Below the pieces are notes generated by a model that had not been told where the DNA came from, did not search any database, and saw nothing but the letters and a program-made list of their open reading frames with translations. Below are positions 6,901 through 15,633 of a stretch of 63,412 nt of DNA, piece after piece. The first letter of the stretch is position 1; each line of letters starts with the position of its first letter. This stretch comes from Solobacterium sp. (GTDB taxonomy: Bacteria; Bacillota_I; Bacilli_A; Erysipelotrichales; Erysipelotrichaceae): NCBI GenBank assembly GCA_017430925.1, contig JAFRMA010000086.1:1-63412 (forward strand). Reading direction: 5' to 3'. The position numbers were made by a program, and so were the translations under genes.

Positions 6901-9634
6901 AGTCCGGAGTATCCCAGCTGTGTCCTCTGCCTCCGCCGTTATATCCGCCGGCAGGATTCTTACCGTTGGCAGCCTTCCCGCCTTGTCCGCCGACAACAAC
7001 ATAGATCGTATCTCCCCGGTTCATCGCAATCGTCCCTTTGGCGTATCCGCCCTGTCCACCTGCGCCGGCAGCCGCGGAACCACCCTGCGCTCCCCAGGCT
7101 TCCAGACTATAGAAACCAATCTCCGGTGCTGTAAACGTCTGCACATCACCGGTATAGCTGAAGGTAATGGTTTCTTCTTCCGGAGTGATCGAGGAATCAG
7201 ATATCGTTCTGGTGATCTTTCCGTCTTCGACGATGTACTTCACGGTATATACCGTCTGGTCCATGGTATAGCCAAACTGCCCGTCATCCAGTTCCTTCAC
7301 GGTATAGACATACTCTCCGTCAAACGGGAAATGAATCATTGCGAATTCCGCGCTTCCGTTGCCTTTGATGGAAAGGACATCCACACCATCCTCAGGCATG
7401 GGATTCTGCGGATTTTCCGGAATCAGCTGAAACCGGAAGGTATCCTGCGGATCTTCCAGACCAATCACTCTTTTGGTTACACGGACAGGCTCCGCAATTG
7501 AAATATCCCGCTCATAGTAAACGTAGATGACCTTATCCTCATACGGCATCACACCCTGAATTTCCTTGTCATTTTCATCAACCAGCGCATACATCAGGAT
7601 CTCCGGAGATAACACATCATACTCTTCTCCTCCGGCATACACACCTGTATACGGAGGATGTAAAACTTTTTCGCTGCCTTTTTCCAGGTAATGAATCGTC
7701 AGCGTATACCCGTCTCTGGTCAATACGGGAGAAGATACTTCACGGTATGTATATACCGCGGAAGAATCACTGGTACTGGAACCGGAACGGCTGTTTCCCC
7801 GGTTGGTATCTCCCCAGTCTTTCCGTGTGGTATAACGTGCTTTTACAAAGATTTCTGCACTGGCTTCTTCACCAGACACATAATCCGGAAAAGTCACCGA
7901 CACCTCTGAACCATGGATCTCAACCACCGCATTCTCCTTACTTGCCCGGACATCCAGAATCTCATAGTCATCCGACACAACATCAGACAGAATCATATTC
8001 TGCGGATGAGGATCGATCTTGTCTATATACTCCTGCACACTGGCATAATCCGGTTGATAACGTTCTTCAAGGTTGTAGACGTGCTGCCACCCTGTATCTG
8101 AATTGTAGATACAGTTCTGGCGTTGATAAATATCATTTAATAACGGGACATGTAAGGCAGTAGCCGGGTCATAAACCTGCGGCTGCGCAAGACCCGCAAA
8201 GATGTTCAGACGGAAGATATCCGAAGCGTTGATTACAAATGTATTCTCCCAGCGTGAAAATACCCCTCTTGTCGCAAACGTACCGTCCAACGCATAAGAA
8301 AAGTACCGTCCCTGTTCCTTATATCGTTTCAGAATATCCCAGACCGGTGAATCTGCCCTTCCCGCGTTACCCAATGCGTAAGCCTGCCCGCTGGAATCAT
8401 ATCTGGCCCTGTGTCCGGTATCCGTTCCGGTGGAATAATGCATACCGTAGGCATCACACACTCCGACATTCGTCACTGCTGGCAATCCAGCCACAGCCGG
8501 ATAGTTACACGGCTCATACAGATTGTCATACTGCACGTAGATCACGGTCGGCCAGAGATCCTTTGACACCGGTGTCACGGAATCAAAACTTCCGAAGAAA
8601 TACTTATACAAAGCCGCATAGACATTCAGGGAATAATGATCACCGCCGTGCCAGGGCATCTCCATCAACTTATACACATAATAGTTTTCATCATCCGGAT
8701 CCCTGGACACATCCCCGAGCAGAATACCCTCTTCATCTGGTCCGACGATCCTGCCTAATGTTACCTTCTGGTAATGATCCAGAAGATCACTGACCTTATC
8801 CAGAGCTTTGTTTAGTGTCCAGCCATGGGAAGGACAATCCGTAAATACAAATAAGGCATGCGAGGACCCGGTCTCCATATCAAATGTACGGGAAGCTGCC
8901 AGGCGGATCTTGGCTTCACCGGTATGGATATCCGTCCATTCTGCAGACTTCAGAAGATACTGCGTATCCGTGTTCCTTTCCGCTTCCCGGTAATTTTTCT
9001 GTACAGCGTCTGCCTGCGCAGGATCAGTCGCAAGAATCTCTTCCGTTTTTGTGTAATCACTCAGGATCTGATCTTTGACCGGTGTCCCGGAAGAACGGGT
9101 TTTCTTCAGCTTACGCATGGATTTTTTCTGGTCTTTTGCGATGTAGGAAGACACATCCATGGTTACCTTTACTTCTGCGGCAGGAAGGTCACAGACAACT
9201 TCAAATACCGGATCCGGTTCCGCCCGGAAAGTAAAACTGCCGTAGGTATTCTCCCGGTATTCTTCACTGATCCAACGGATATCGGTGACACCATCCGTGT
9301 CCGTATCCGCGAAATGTACATTTGCCTGTGCAGGCAGAATACTCCCGATATGCGTTTCATCCGACTGCGCAATATCTACCTCCACATACACATCACCGGT
9401 ATCGATCCGGTCAATCACTTTTCCGGGCACACTTTCCGGTACGGTTTCTGTACCCTCTTTATCATCCTGGATATCTGCTGTTTCAGATATTTCTGTTTCT
9501 TCCGGAAGTACTGTTTCCGTGATTTCTTCCGGTGCCTCTGCAGGCTCATCTTCCTCTGCAGCCAGCGTATGGGAAAAACTCCCAAAAGAAAGAAACAACG
9601 TCAGCAGAATCATCAGCCACTTTTTTCCAAGCAT
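3953..9634 (-). CDS. Giant sortase-anchored surface protein with pilin, glycine-rich, SpaA-like and DUF11 domains
   Basis: 1893 residues. In order: signal peptide 1-25; acidic Glu/Thr-rich spacer ~27-70; unassigned region ~80-640, with a VWA-like beginning (ALFVFTD at ~260) but no clear MIDAS; MucBP-like module ~641-708; a Spy0128/FctA-type pilin isopeptide domain ~709-812 that resumes at ~1093-1108; inside it a glycine-rich module ~820-1092 resembling the ALK/LTK-type glycine-rich domain (FTAPEIGFYSLEAWGAQGG and many GGGGG runs); a second pilin-type domain ~1111-1236; a SpaA/Cna_B-like domain ~1234-1372; four DUF11-type repeats at about 1374-1496, 1497-1613, 1614-1734 and 1735-1855; the sorting motif NIPTG at 1861-1865; a membrane helix ~1869-1889; and an RKK tail. 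It is probably a host- or polysaccharide-binding adhesin. The ribosome site AGAGGTG precedes the ATG. Confidence 0.9.
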   Translation of the reverse strand: MLGKKWLMILLTLFLSFGSFSHTLAAEEDEPAEAPEEITETVLPEETEISETADIQDDKEGTETVPESVPGKVIDRIDTGDVYVEVDIAQSDETHIGSILPAQANVHFADTDTDGVTDIRWISEEYRENTYGSFTFRAEPDPVFEVVCDLPAAEVKVTMDVSSYIAKDQKKSMRKLKKTRSSGTPVKDQILSDYTKTEEILATDPAQADAVQKNYREAERNTDTQYLLKSAEWTDIHTGEAKIRLAASRTFDMETGSSHALFVFTDCPSHGWTLNKALDKVSDLLDHYQKVTLGRIVGPDEEGILLGDVSRDPDDENYYVYKLMEMPWHGGDHYSLNVYAALYKYFFGSFDSVTPVSKDLWPTVIYVQYDNLYEPCNYPAVAGLPAVTNVGVCDAYGMHYSTGTDTGHRARYDSSGQAYALGNAGRADSPVWDILKRYKEQGRYFSYALDGTFATRGVFSRWENTFVINASDIFRLNIFAGLAQPQVYDPATALHVPLLNDIYQRQNCIYNSDTGWQHVYNLEERYQPDYASVQEYIDKIDPHPQNMILSDVVSDDYEILDVRASKENAVVEIHGSEVSVTFPDYVSGEEASAEIFVKARYTTRKDWGDTNRGNSRSGSSTSDSSAVYTYREVSSPVLTRDGYTLTIHYLEKGSEKVLHPPYTGVYAGGEEYDVLSPEILMYALVDENDKEIQGVMPYEDKVIYVYYERDISIAEPVRVTKRVIGLEDPQDTFRFQLIPENPQNPMPEDGVDVLSIKGNGSAEFAMIHFPFDGEYVYTVKELDDGQFGYTMDQTVYTVKYIVEDGKITRTISDSSITPEEETITFSYTGDVQTFTAPEIGFYSLEAWGAQGGSAAAGAGGQGGYAKGTIAMNRGDTIYVVVGGQGGKAANGKNPAGGYNGGGRGHSWDTPDYDESGNVTGHTYRNGAAGGGATHFASADGVLSSLEDNKNAVILAAGGGGGAGMFQKAGQKEDDPRSNNWDPEIWKNSGKGGGLEGGIGGYGIQHHCKGGTQTGGYGFGKGQPSDSGVGAGGGGWFGGRRFTPGSAVGGGGSGYIQSPETLSSLRIQPDYPLTDASTELGGRTGNGMARITYKISNETGEASFTNTYTVTDTEKYAVTEMRIQKTIRGQNVQKSTLRFVVKPEDDTYPMPESPEQILETDHSEVISFGKITFKRPGTYSYIIKEIRDPDTRQFTWADDLRITYVVSESEDGTELVVLQDGEELPEMINYWNTYDLVIDKTGIDESFEDIEFIVQTASEAGEAEKYALFERTESGEYLLKGETDKQDEASVLKLNKDKQLILHGLTAGDYAFFEQNVQEGYLPEENGTLFALRPASQTDYALGDQSEYTDTEGKTKKLRVEGNTAYGEIHNRKDDTEPEHPHKRVCNEAGEDINGQCAEVNTILYYFIDIRNNTKVRRTYEICDPLPEDTEFLQADHDGTEENGEVKWPAFVLEPQEKMTVGFTVKVLRDGKTYVNKAEVKITGKTYETNEVINPSIPDPVKRVVDLEGKDIHGKYVSVNEEYEYQIEVSNPGGTERTFTITDVVPEHTEFIRADHHGVCKNGQVQWTVKVKAGKKETVSFRVKAVREGVTIPNTAEVRTEKIMRKTNTVEVHVPVSPEKQVLNSAGEQIDGQMVNEGDVLTYVLQVKNLLKGKQACILEDTIPEETELIRVNDQGTVNQRTVQWKLEMNAGETREVSFEVKVKTGTKGKTIRNQGILKLEDERTLKTNTVTNSIPEDPVKTITNVFGTNMEKKTLEGGKRYTYQITVRNPKSTDQEVMITDTLPKEVTFVSATQNGTLQGNTVTWKITVKANSSQTVKCVVITPKYDASVSNKAKITLDNVTLETNTVTSEVKAPEVIVDNIPTGIDQTWVLIPCAMIVVGVLGTLVVLNRKK

Positions 9635-9740
9635 ACCATCACCTCTTCCGACTCATCTTAACAAGTCCGGTTCAGGCTATGGTTCTGATGTTCTCCCTAA
9701 GTTGTTTCACTTTCCCCAGCAGTCTGTGGATAACGTATAA

Positions 9741-11489
9741 CTATGTTTCCCACTGCGCATTGAATAATCTGGCGTAGAATCCTCTCTTCTCCAGAAGTTC
9801 TTCGTGTGTTCCCTGCTCGATGATCGTACCGTGATCCAGGACAAGGATCTGGTCCGCGGACTGTATCGTCGAAAGACGATGAGCAATGATAAATGTTGTC
9901 TTATCCTTGCACAGATTGCGTATCGCTTCCTGAATCTGCTGTTCCGTGTACGAGTCCACGTTTGAAGTGGCTTCATCCAGGATCAGCATCTTTGACTCAC
10001 TTAACATCGCCCTGGCAATCGTCAGAAGCTGTTTCTGTCCCTTGGAGATATTTACACCATCATCTGTAAGTACGGTATCATAACCATCTTTCAGGCTCAT
10101 GATAAACTCATCGATATGCGCAGCCTTGCACGCATTGATCACATCTTCCCTGGTTGCGTTGTCATTTCCGTACGCAACGTTCTCATAGATCGTTCCCTTA
10201 AACAGCCATGTGTCCTGCAGAACCATGGAGAAATGCTTACGCAGAGAATGTCTCGTTGCGTGAAGAATATCATGACCATCAATCGAGATCACTCCCGAAT
10301 CCGGATCATAGAACCGCATCAGCAGGTTGATGATCGTTGTCTTGCCTGCCCCGGTAGGACCGACAATAGCGACCATTTTCCCGGGATGCGCGTGGATATC
10401 CAGTCCGTGGAGTACTTCCGTACCTGGGATATAGCTGAAATGTACCTGATCAAAGGACACATTCCCTTCCGGATGTTCGAATACATAGGCGTCAGGATCA
10501 TCGGCTTTCTCACTCGGCTGATCAATCAGCGCAAATACACGCTCTGCGGCAGACAGCGCAGACTGCAGTTCCGCAATGATATTTGCCGTCTCACTGATTG
10601 GTCCGCTGAACCGGCGGGAATACATGATAAACGAAGAGATATTCCCAATGGAAATCAGTTGTCTGAGGTAAAGAATCGCGCCGAATCCGGAAACGACTGC
10701 CAGCGAGAAGTTGTTGATAAACTGTACGGTAGGACCAACAATACTTCCCTGATATTCTGCTTCATAGTACGCATCCACAGATTCCAGATTACGCTTGGCA
10801 AACTTGTCAATAATTGTTTCTTCCTGACCATATCCCTTGATCGTCTTATGCCCGGATAACATCTCTTCCGTAAAACCGTTTAACTCTCCAAGCAGACGTG
10901 ATCTGCGGCTGAATAATGGTCTGACCTTCTTCGCCCTGTGTCTGGTGATCAGCAGGATCATCGGTGTGGTAAAGAAGAAGATAATACACATTCTCGGGGA
11001 AATACGCACCATCATGATAAACGAACCTACAACGGTGATTGCAGTCGTCAGCAGCATGATCAGATCTCCCGACAGGGATGTATTGATCGTATTGATATCG
11101 TAGGAAATACGCGAAATGATATCTCCTGCCTGGTGCTGGTCAAAGAAACTTACCGGCATGGTCATCAGATGATCAAACACCTGTTTGCGCATACGGTTGG
11201 TAATACTTGCGGAAATATAGATCAGGATCCGCTGTGTCGTATACGTCAGAACAACACTGATCACCACACAGATCATCATATTCCGGCAGTTGAGGAAAAC
11301 ACCGGCGAAATCCACACCACCCGGCGCACTGATTGCGTCTACGGCATTCCCGGAATATCTGGGTACCAGAAGATTGATATAATTTCCGATAAAAGTGATG
11401 ATCAAAGCTAATGCCATCAGGTACTTATCATGGAACAGATAGGTCAGAAGGCGCAGGATGATCCCTTTACGATTTCTTTTCTTAGTCAA
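9741..11489 (-). CDS. ABC exporter half-transporter, subunit with intact Walker B and altered signature
   Basis: About 582 residues from a TTG start at 11489, which has GGGAGGTG just upstream and overlaps the previous stop by 8 bases; a longer frame would overlap the upstream gene by more than 100 bases. An N-terminal six-helix membrane domain is followed by an ATPase domain with Walker A GPTGAGKTT, Walker B MLILDEATSNVD and H-loop IIAHRLS. Its signature is ISKGQ instead of LSGGQ. It pairs with the upstream gene into a heterodimer with one normal and one degenerate ATP site, as in BmrCD or TM287/288-type multidrug exporters. The transported compound is unknown. Confidence 0.92.
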   Translation of the reverse strand: MTKKRNRKGIILRLLTYLFHDKYLMALALIITFIGNYINLLVPRYSGNAVDAISAPGGVDFAGVFLNCRNMMICVVISVVLTYTTQRILIYISASITNRMRKQVFDHLMTMPVSFFDQHQAGDIISRISYDINTINTSLSGDLIMLLTTAITVVGSFIMMVRISPRMCIIFFFTTPMILLITRHRAKKVRPLFSRRSRLLGELNGFTEEMLSGHKTIKGYGQEETIIDKFAKRNLESVDAYYEAEYQGSIVGPTVQFINNFSLAVVSGFGAILYLRQLISIGNISSFIMYSRRFSGPISETANIIAELQSALSAAERVFALIDQPSEKADDPDAYVFEHPEGNVSFDQVHFSYIPGTEVLHGLDIHAHPGKMVAIVGPTGAGKTTIINLLMRFYDPDSGVISIDGHDILHATRHSLRKHFSMVLQDTWLFKGTIYENVAYGNDNATREDVINACKAAHIDEFIMSLKDGYDTVLTDDGVNISKGQKQLLTIARAMLSESKMLILDEATSNVDSYTEQQIQEAIRNLCKDKTTFIIAHRLSTIQSADQILVLDHGTIIEQGTHEELLEKRGFYARLFNAQWET

Positions 11490-13203
11490 AGAGAGCACCT
11501 CCCATCTGTGATTCATAGATAGACGCATACAGAGGACTGTTCTCCAGTAATTCTTCATGTGTGCCGGAAGCCGTGATCCTGCCTTCATCCAGCATCAGGA
11601 TCTGGTCACAATTCTTCACCGAAGAAACTCTCTGGGCGATGATGATCAGCGTGGAATCCGGATGTGCTTCACTCAGTGCCCGGCGCAGTCTGGCATCTGT
11701 CGCGTAGTCCAGAGCACTGCTGGAATCATCCAGACAGAGAAATTCCGGATCAGCCGCAAAAGCCCTGGATAAAAGAACTCTCTGTTTCTGTCCGCCGGAA
11801 AGATTTGCGCCTTTCCCGGTAAGCATATACTCGTATTGATCATCCAGACTGTCGATAAACTCCGAAGCCTGCGCGGTATGTACAGCCTGTTCCATCGCTT
11901 CATCACTGACATCTCTGCCAAAGCGGATATTCTCCGCAATCGTATCACGGAACAGGAAATCATTCTGCATGACAATACCGAAACGTCTTCTGATTTCAGA
12001 CGGAGGGATATTGCGGATATCTTTACCGTTGATATAAATCGCACCGGAATCCACGTCATAGAACCGCAGTAATAAAGACATGATCGTACTCTTGCCGGAA
12101 CCGGTCGCACCGATAATGCCCAGAGTCTCACCCTTTTTCAGTTTGAATGTAATATCCGATACATTCTCTTTTACCTTCAGGTAGGAGAAGTGGACATGAT
12201 CAAAATTGATCGTATACTGGGGATCCCCGTCCGGAACATTCTGCGGAAGCCAGTCTTTCTCACTCTCGCATAACAGGACTTCTTCAATACGGTTGGCACT
12301 GGCAGCACCCTGGGAATACATGATAAAGATACGGCTGATAGACATCATCGATCTGGAGATGATCGTAAAGTAAGACATGAACGCGATGATCTTGCCGGTC
12401 TCGGATATTCCCGAACTGACACGGTTGGCACCAACGATCAGCACAGCCGTCAGACCGACATTCAGGAAGAAATTCATCGCCGGATTGATCAGAGCCATTC
12501 TCTTATTGGCAGTGATCCGTGTCTCTTTGAGTTCATCGTTAACTTTCTGGTAGCGGTTCTTTTCATACTCTTCCCGGCTGAGTGCCTTGACCACACGGAT
12601 ACCCTGCGCGTTCTCACGTACGACACCAACCATCCTGTCTTCCACTTTCTGTACATGGGTAAACAGGGGCACACCCTGGGTCGCCCGGATATAGACCAGG
12701 ATACCGATAAACGGAATCGTAGCAAGTAAGACCAGAGACAATACCGGTTCCATGAAGAAGGTGATGAACAGACCTCCGACCATGATGATCGGACCGCGTA
12801 TACCAACTCTCTGCATCATTCCCAACATCCTGTGGATATGATACGTATCTGTTGTCAGACGTGTTTCCAGAGAAGGAATCGTAAACAGATCCGTTTTCTC
12901 AGAAGACAGATACAACGTCTTCTCAAAGAGATCGTTACGTAAGTTTTCCGTGATATCCCGGGAGACTTTGGAAGCGTTGCGGTTAGCGTAGATATTCGCT
13001 CTCCAGCCGATGAACGCGCAAAGAACCATAACACATGACCACAAGATGATTGCCTGAATGTCCCTTTGGGGAACGATATCATCAATGATCATGGACATGA
13101 TATACGGGATCAGCAGTTCCAGTAAGGCACCTGCCGCCTTGGCGGTTAATCCGATTGCGATTACCCGCAGAAACGGGCGTATATACTTCCACAATGTACG
13201 CAT
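11482..13203 (-). CDS. ABC exporter half-transporter, subunit with degenerate Walker B and H-loop
   Basis: 573 residues with a membrane domain (~15-310) and an ATPase domain. Walker A is GATGSGKST and the signature is canonical LSGGQKQR, but Walker B ends LDDSSSALD (catalytic Glu replaced by Asp) and the H-loop histidine is Gln (IIAQRVSS). These are exactly the substitutions expected in the degenerate-site partner of a heterodimeric exporter. It is the first gene of the two-gene operon. A TATAAT box lies 6 bases before the ATG with no ribosome site, suggesting a leaderless message, and an inverted repeat overlaps the -35 box. Confidence 0.92.
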   Translation of the reverse strand: MRTLWKYIRPFLRVIAIGLTAKAAGALLELLIPYIMSMIIDDIVPQRDIQAIILWSCVMVLCAFIGWRANIYANRNASKVSRDITENLRNDLFEKTLYLSSEKTDLFTIPSLETRLTTDTYHIHRMLGMMQRVGIRGPIIMVGGLFITFFMEPVLSLVLLATIPFIGILVYIRATQGVPLFTHVQKVEDRMVGVVRENAQGIRVVKALSREEYEKNRYQKVNDELKETRITANKRMALINPAMNFFLNVGLTAVLIVGANRVSSGISETGKIIAFMSYFTIISRSMMSISRIFIMYSQGAASANRIEEVLLCESEKDWLPQNVPDGDPQYTINFDHVHFSYLKVKENVSDITFKLKKGETLGIIGATGSGKSTIMSLLLRFYDVDSGAIYINGKDIRNIPPSEIRRRFGIVMQNDFLFRDTIAENIRFGRDVSDEAMEQAVHTAQASEFIDSLDDQYEYMLTGKGANLSGGQKQRVLLSRAFAADPEFLCLDDSSSALDYATDARLRRALSEAHPDSTLIIIAQRVSSVKNCDQILMLDEGRITASGTHEELLENSPLYASIYESQMGGALFD

Positions 13204-13209
13204 ACTTAG

Positions 13210-13238
13210 ATTATAGCCAATAAAGTTGCATGATACAA
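13210..13238 (-). promoter_or_regulatory. Promoter of the ABC exporter operon (predicted leaderless)
   Basis: Reading on the minus strand, TTGTAT (13233-13238), a 17-base spacer and TATAAT (13210-13215) are followed by only 6 bases and the ATG at 13203. The expected first transcribed base is therefore the A of the start codon. No Shine-Dalgarno sequence is present. Confidence 0.7.
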
Positions 13239-13249
13239 CGAAACTTTAT
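13220..13249. promoter_or_regulatory. Inverted repeat (putative operator) over the exporter -35 box
   Basis: ATAAAGTT at 13220-13227 and its perfect complement AACTTTAT at 13242-13249 are separated by 14 bases, which include the -35 hexamer. The position suits a repressor or MerR-type regulator. No regulator gene lies next to it. Confidence 0.5.
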
Positions 13250-13269
13250 GTTTTATACAGGATAAATAC

Positions 13270-13298
13270 AAAAAGACATATCATTTCAAAGATATGTC
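13270..13298 (-). terminator. Terminator at the end of the sigma-54 operon
   Basis: GACATATC (13275-13282) pairs with GATATGTC (13291-13298) around an 8-base loop. On the minus strand it is followed by TTTTT (13270-13274). It lies just after the YoaK-family gene and is the first convincing terminator downstream of the sigma-54 promoter. Confidence 0.82.
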
Positions 13299-13321
13299 CT
13301 TTCTTCATGTTCAGATATTCT

Positions 13322-13963
13322 CTATATCAGCAGATTTGCCAGGAACAGACATACTGCAGAGACCAGGATCATCGGTATATCGTACAAATTGGTCAGGTTT
13401 CCTCCGATCCCCGCACCGAGAGCGAAAATCAGGATGATCGTAAAGTAGAACCCCGCAGACTTCCTGTGTTCTTCATCTTTTTTCCGCAGAAAGACCGACA
13501 AGGCATCCACACCGCTGCGCAGGTTCCCGATGATCATCGTACTGGCATAGGCATTCCCGAACGCGGAACGGAATCCCTCCACCTGCATGGCACAGGTGAA
13601 CGATACGATCATATTCGCCAGCATATCCACCGAATGAGGCAGAAATGCCACGATTGCGAGTAAGATCATCTCCGCAAGAATGATTCTCCTACGTCCGCGT
13701 GCTTTGTTTACACCGGGATGATTCAGGATCCTCTCTGCCGCAAACACACCGCCGGCAAATGCCAGCAAAGGCAGCAGATACCGCAGTGCCGTACGAAATT
13801 CCCCGGTCAGCAGATTCATACTCATCAGGACAAGATTCCCGGTCTGGGCATTCGCAAAGACCTTCCCTCTTCCGATGTAGGTATACGCGTCCTGAAAACC
13901 TCCGGAAAAGGCCAGAAGGGCATGAAACAGGAATCGGTCTGCGTGTTGTACATGTTCACTCAT
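13322..13963 (-). CDS. YoaK/DUF1275 family membrane protein
   Basis: 213 residues with about six hydrophobic segments. The N-terminal FSGGFQDAYTYIG and NAQTGNLVLM stretches are typical of DUF1275 (YoaK family), whose function is poorly known. A good AGGAG site precedes the ATG. It begins 31 bases after the GalB-like gene with no terminator between, so it appears to be the last cistron of the long catabolic operon. Transport of a small metabolite is possible but unproven. Confidence 0.85.
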   Translation of the reverse strand: MSEHVQHADRFLFHALLAFSGGFQDAYTYIGRGKVFANAQTGNLVLMSMNLLTGEFRTALRYLLPLLAFAGGVFAAERILNHPGVNKARGRRRIILAEMILLAIVAFLPHSVDMLANMIVSFTCAMQVEGFRSAFGNAYASTMIIGNLRSGVDALSVFLRKKDEEHRKSAGFYFTIILIFALGAGIGGNLTNLYDIPMILVSAVCLFLANLLI

Positions 13964-13994
13964 GGTTTAATCTCCTGATTCAGTGTATCACGGA

Positions 13995-14726
13995 TCAGAA
14001 GACAAATCTGCCTTCAGATCCGATCGGATGATTGATGGAGAATACCTCCGCATACTGACAGCCTTTACGGCCGCAGCGATTTACCGCTTCTCTGCCGCGC
14101 ACTACAGCTTTTGCAAGATACTTGTCATACATCTTGCTTTGTGTCTGTATCGCCCTCATCGCTTCACATTTCTTATCAATGACTCCGGTGATATCAACAT
14201 AACATCCCGGTTTAAAATCACAGATATCCGGGTTTTCCGCTTCCATACCAAAGAGCGGTGCCACATGCGTCAGACGCGGATGGCCATCAATTCTGCCTGT
14301 ACTGCGCGCAAAACAACTCGCTTCCAGAACAAACTCAGCGGTATTCCCGTGATCCGGATTATAGAGATCTCTCTTCAAATCATGTGTAACGATAAAGTCA
14401 GGCTGTGCGTCACGAATTAGTTTCACCAGGGTATCCATACGTTCCTGATCAAATACGATCGGATGGTCCTTCCACCCCAGGAAATGATAGTTCTCGGTAC
14501 TTCCCAGCAGGATCTCAGCAGCTTTTCTGCCTTCTTCCTGGCGAAGCAAGGAGCCTTCCTCTTCGTTTGCGCCGGGGCGTTTCCAATACTCTGCCGCTTC
14601 CGCCACCAATCCGTCAGAAAGAACGATCACTTCCACGTGATGTCCCTCCTGAACATATTTTGCGATAGAACCAGCACTGCGCCAGACAAAATCTCCGACG
14701 TGTGCCGCAACAACTAACATTCTCAT
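13995..14726 (-). CDS. PIG-L family protein, GalB-like (putative 4-oxalomesaconate hydratase type)
   Basis: 243 residues of the PIG-L/LmbE fold. The usual AHPDDE motif is AAHVGDFVWR here: the first Asp, normally the catalytic base of deacetylases, is Gly, while the metal-binding His9 and Asp12 remain. A later NPDHGNTAEF provides the third metal-ligand histidine. AHxxDFVWR resembles GalB, the zinc-dependent 4-oxalomesaconate hydratase of gallate catabolism, more than deacetylases; this comparison is from memory. It sits 4 bases after sucD, without its own ribosome site, so it is probably coupled. Its paralogue is at 23085-23816. Hydration of an unsaturated oxo-tricarboxylate is inferred. Confidence 0.72.
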   Translation of the reverse strand: MRMLVVAAHVGDFVWRSAGSIAKYVQEGHHVEVIVLSDGLVAEAAEYWKRPGANEEEGSLLRQEEGRKAAEILLGSTENYHFLGWKDHPIVFDQERMDTLVKLIRDAQPDFIVTHDLKRDLYNPDHGNTAEFVLEASCFARSTGRIDGHPRLTHVAPLFGMEAENPDICDFKPGCYVDITGVIDKKCEAMRAIQTQSKMYDKYLAKAVVRGREAVNRCGRKGCQYAEVFSINHPIGSEGRFVF

Positions 14727-14730
14727 AGGA

Positions 14731-15633
14731 CTAGTCTAAACAGCGGTCCAGAATCCCTGCTTTCTCCAGAGCTTCCTTCATCGCATTCCCCATCTGGTCA
14801 GGTGTTTCCGCGACAACCGCGCCGTTTTCACGAAGAGCTTTCTTCTTGCCTTCCGCTGTACCGGAATTGCCGGAAATGATTGCGCCGGCATGTCCCATAC
14901 GTTTCCCTTTCGGGGCTGTAGAACCACCAATAAACGCAGCTAACGGTTTGGTAAACTCACCTGTCTTCAACATATGCGCCGCAGCTTCTTCATCCGCACC
15001 GCCGATCTCACCGATCATCAGTACACCATAGGTGTCTTCATCCTGTTCAAACAGCTTTAACGCATCCTTGAATGTAAAACACTTCACTGGGTCTCCGCCG
15101 ATTCCTACGGCAGTTGTCTGTCCCAGACCAAGAGCGGTTAACTGGGCTACAGATTCATACGTCAATGTACCGGAACGGGAGATAACACCGACATGTCCCT
15201 TCTTATGGATATTTCCGGGCATGATACCGATCTTGCACTCATCTACCGTAGTAAGACCGGGACAGTTCGGACCAATCAGAGTAATCGGTTTATCCTTCAG
15301 GTAATCTTTAACTGTGATCATATCCAGTACCGGAATACCTTCAGCTATACATACGATTAGTTCAATACCTGCTTCAGCGGCTTCCAGAATGGAATCTGCC
15401 GCAAACTTCGCCGGCACAAAGATGACGGAAGCGTTCGCGTTGGTTGCTTCCTTCGCTTCTCTGACCGTGTTGAATACAGGAACACCGAGATGTGTCTGAC
15501 CGCCTTTGCCGGGAGTTACACCACCAACGATATTCGTGCCGTATTCAAGCATTTTTTCTGCGTGGAAAGTTCCCTGAGAACCTGTCATGCCCTGTACAAG
15601 CAAACGTGTATCTTTATTGACAAGAATAGACAT
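14731..15633 (-). CDS. sucD: Succinyl-CoA synthetase (ADP-forming) alpha subunit
   Basis: A 300-residue subunit that binds CoA and carries the phospho-histidine. The N-terminal Rossmann-like CoA domain has [12 protein letters not shown], and the active-site histidine lies in GHAGAIISG near residue 246. The start overlaps the sucC stop (TGATG). Together with SucC it converts an acyl-CoA (normally succinyl-CoA) plus ADP and phosphate to the acid, CoA and ATP. Its place directly after the kor genes suggests energy conservation from the ferredoxin-dependent step. Other dicarboxylyl-CoA substrates are possible. Confidence 0.95.
   Translation of the reverse strand: MSILVNKDTRLLVQGMTGSQGTFHAEKMLEYGTNIVGGVTPGKGGQTHLGVPVFNTVREAKEATNANASVIFVPAKFAADSILEAAEAGIELIVCIAEGIPVLDMITVKDYLKDKPITLIGPNCPGLTTVDECKIGIMPGNIHKKGHVGVISRSGTLTYESVAQLTALGLGQTTAVGIGGDPVKCFTFKDALKLFEQDEDTYGVLMIGEIGGADEEAAAHMLKTGEFTKPLAAFIGGSTAPKGKRMGHAGAIISGNSGTAEGKKKALRENGAVVAETPDQMGNAMKEALEKAGILDRCLD

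Noticed and set aside
9725..9733. Perfect DnaA-box sequence (TGTGGATAA)
   Set aside because: It is single, without clustering, an AT-rich unwinding element or dnaA/dnaN nearby, so it is not evidence for an origin.
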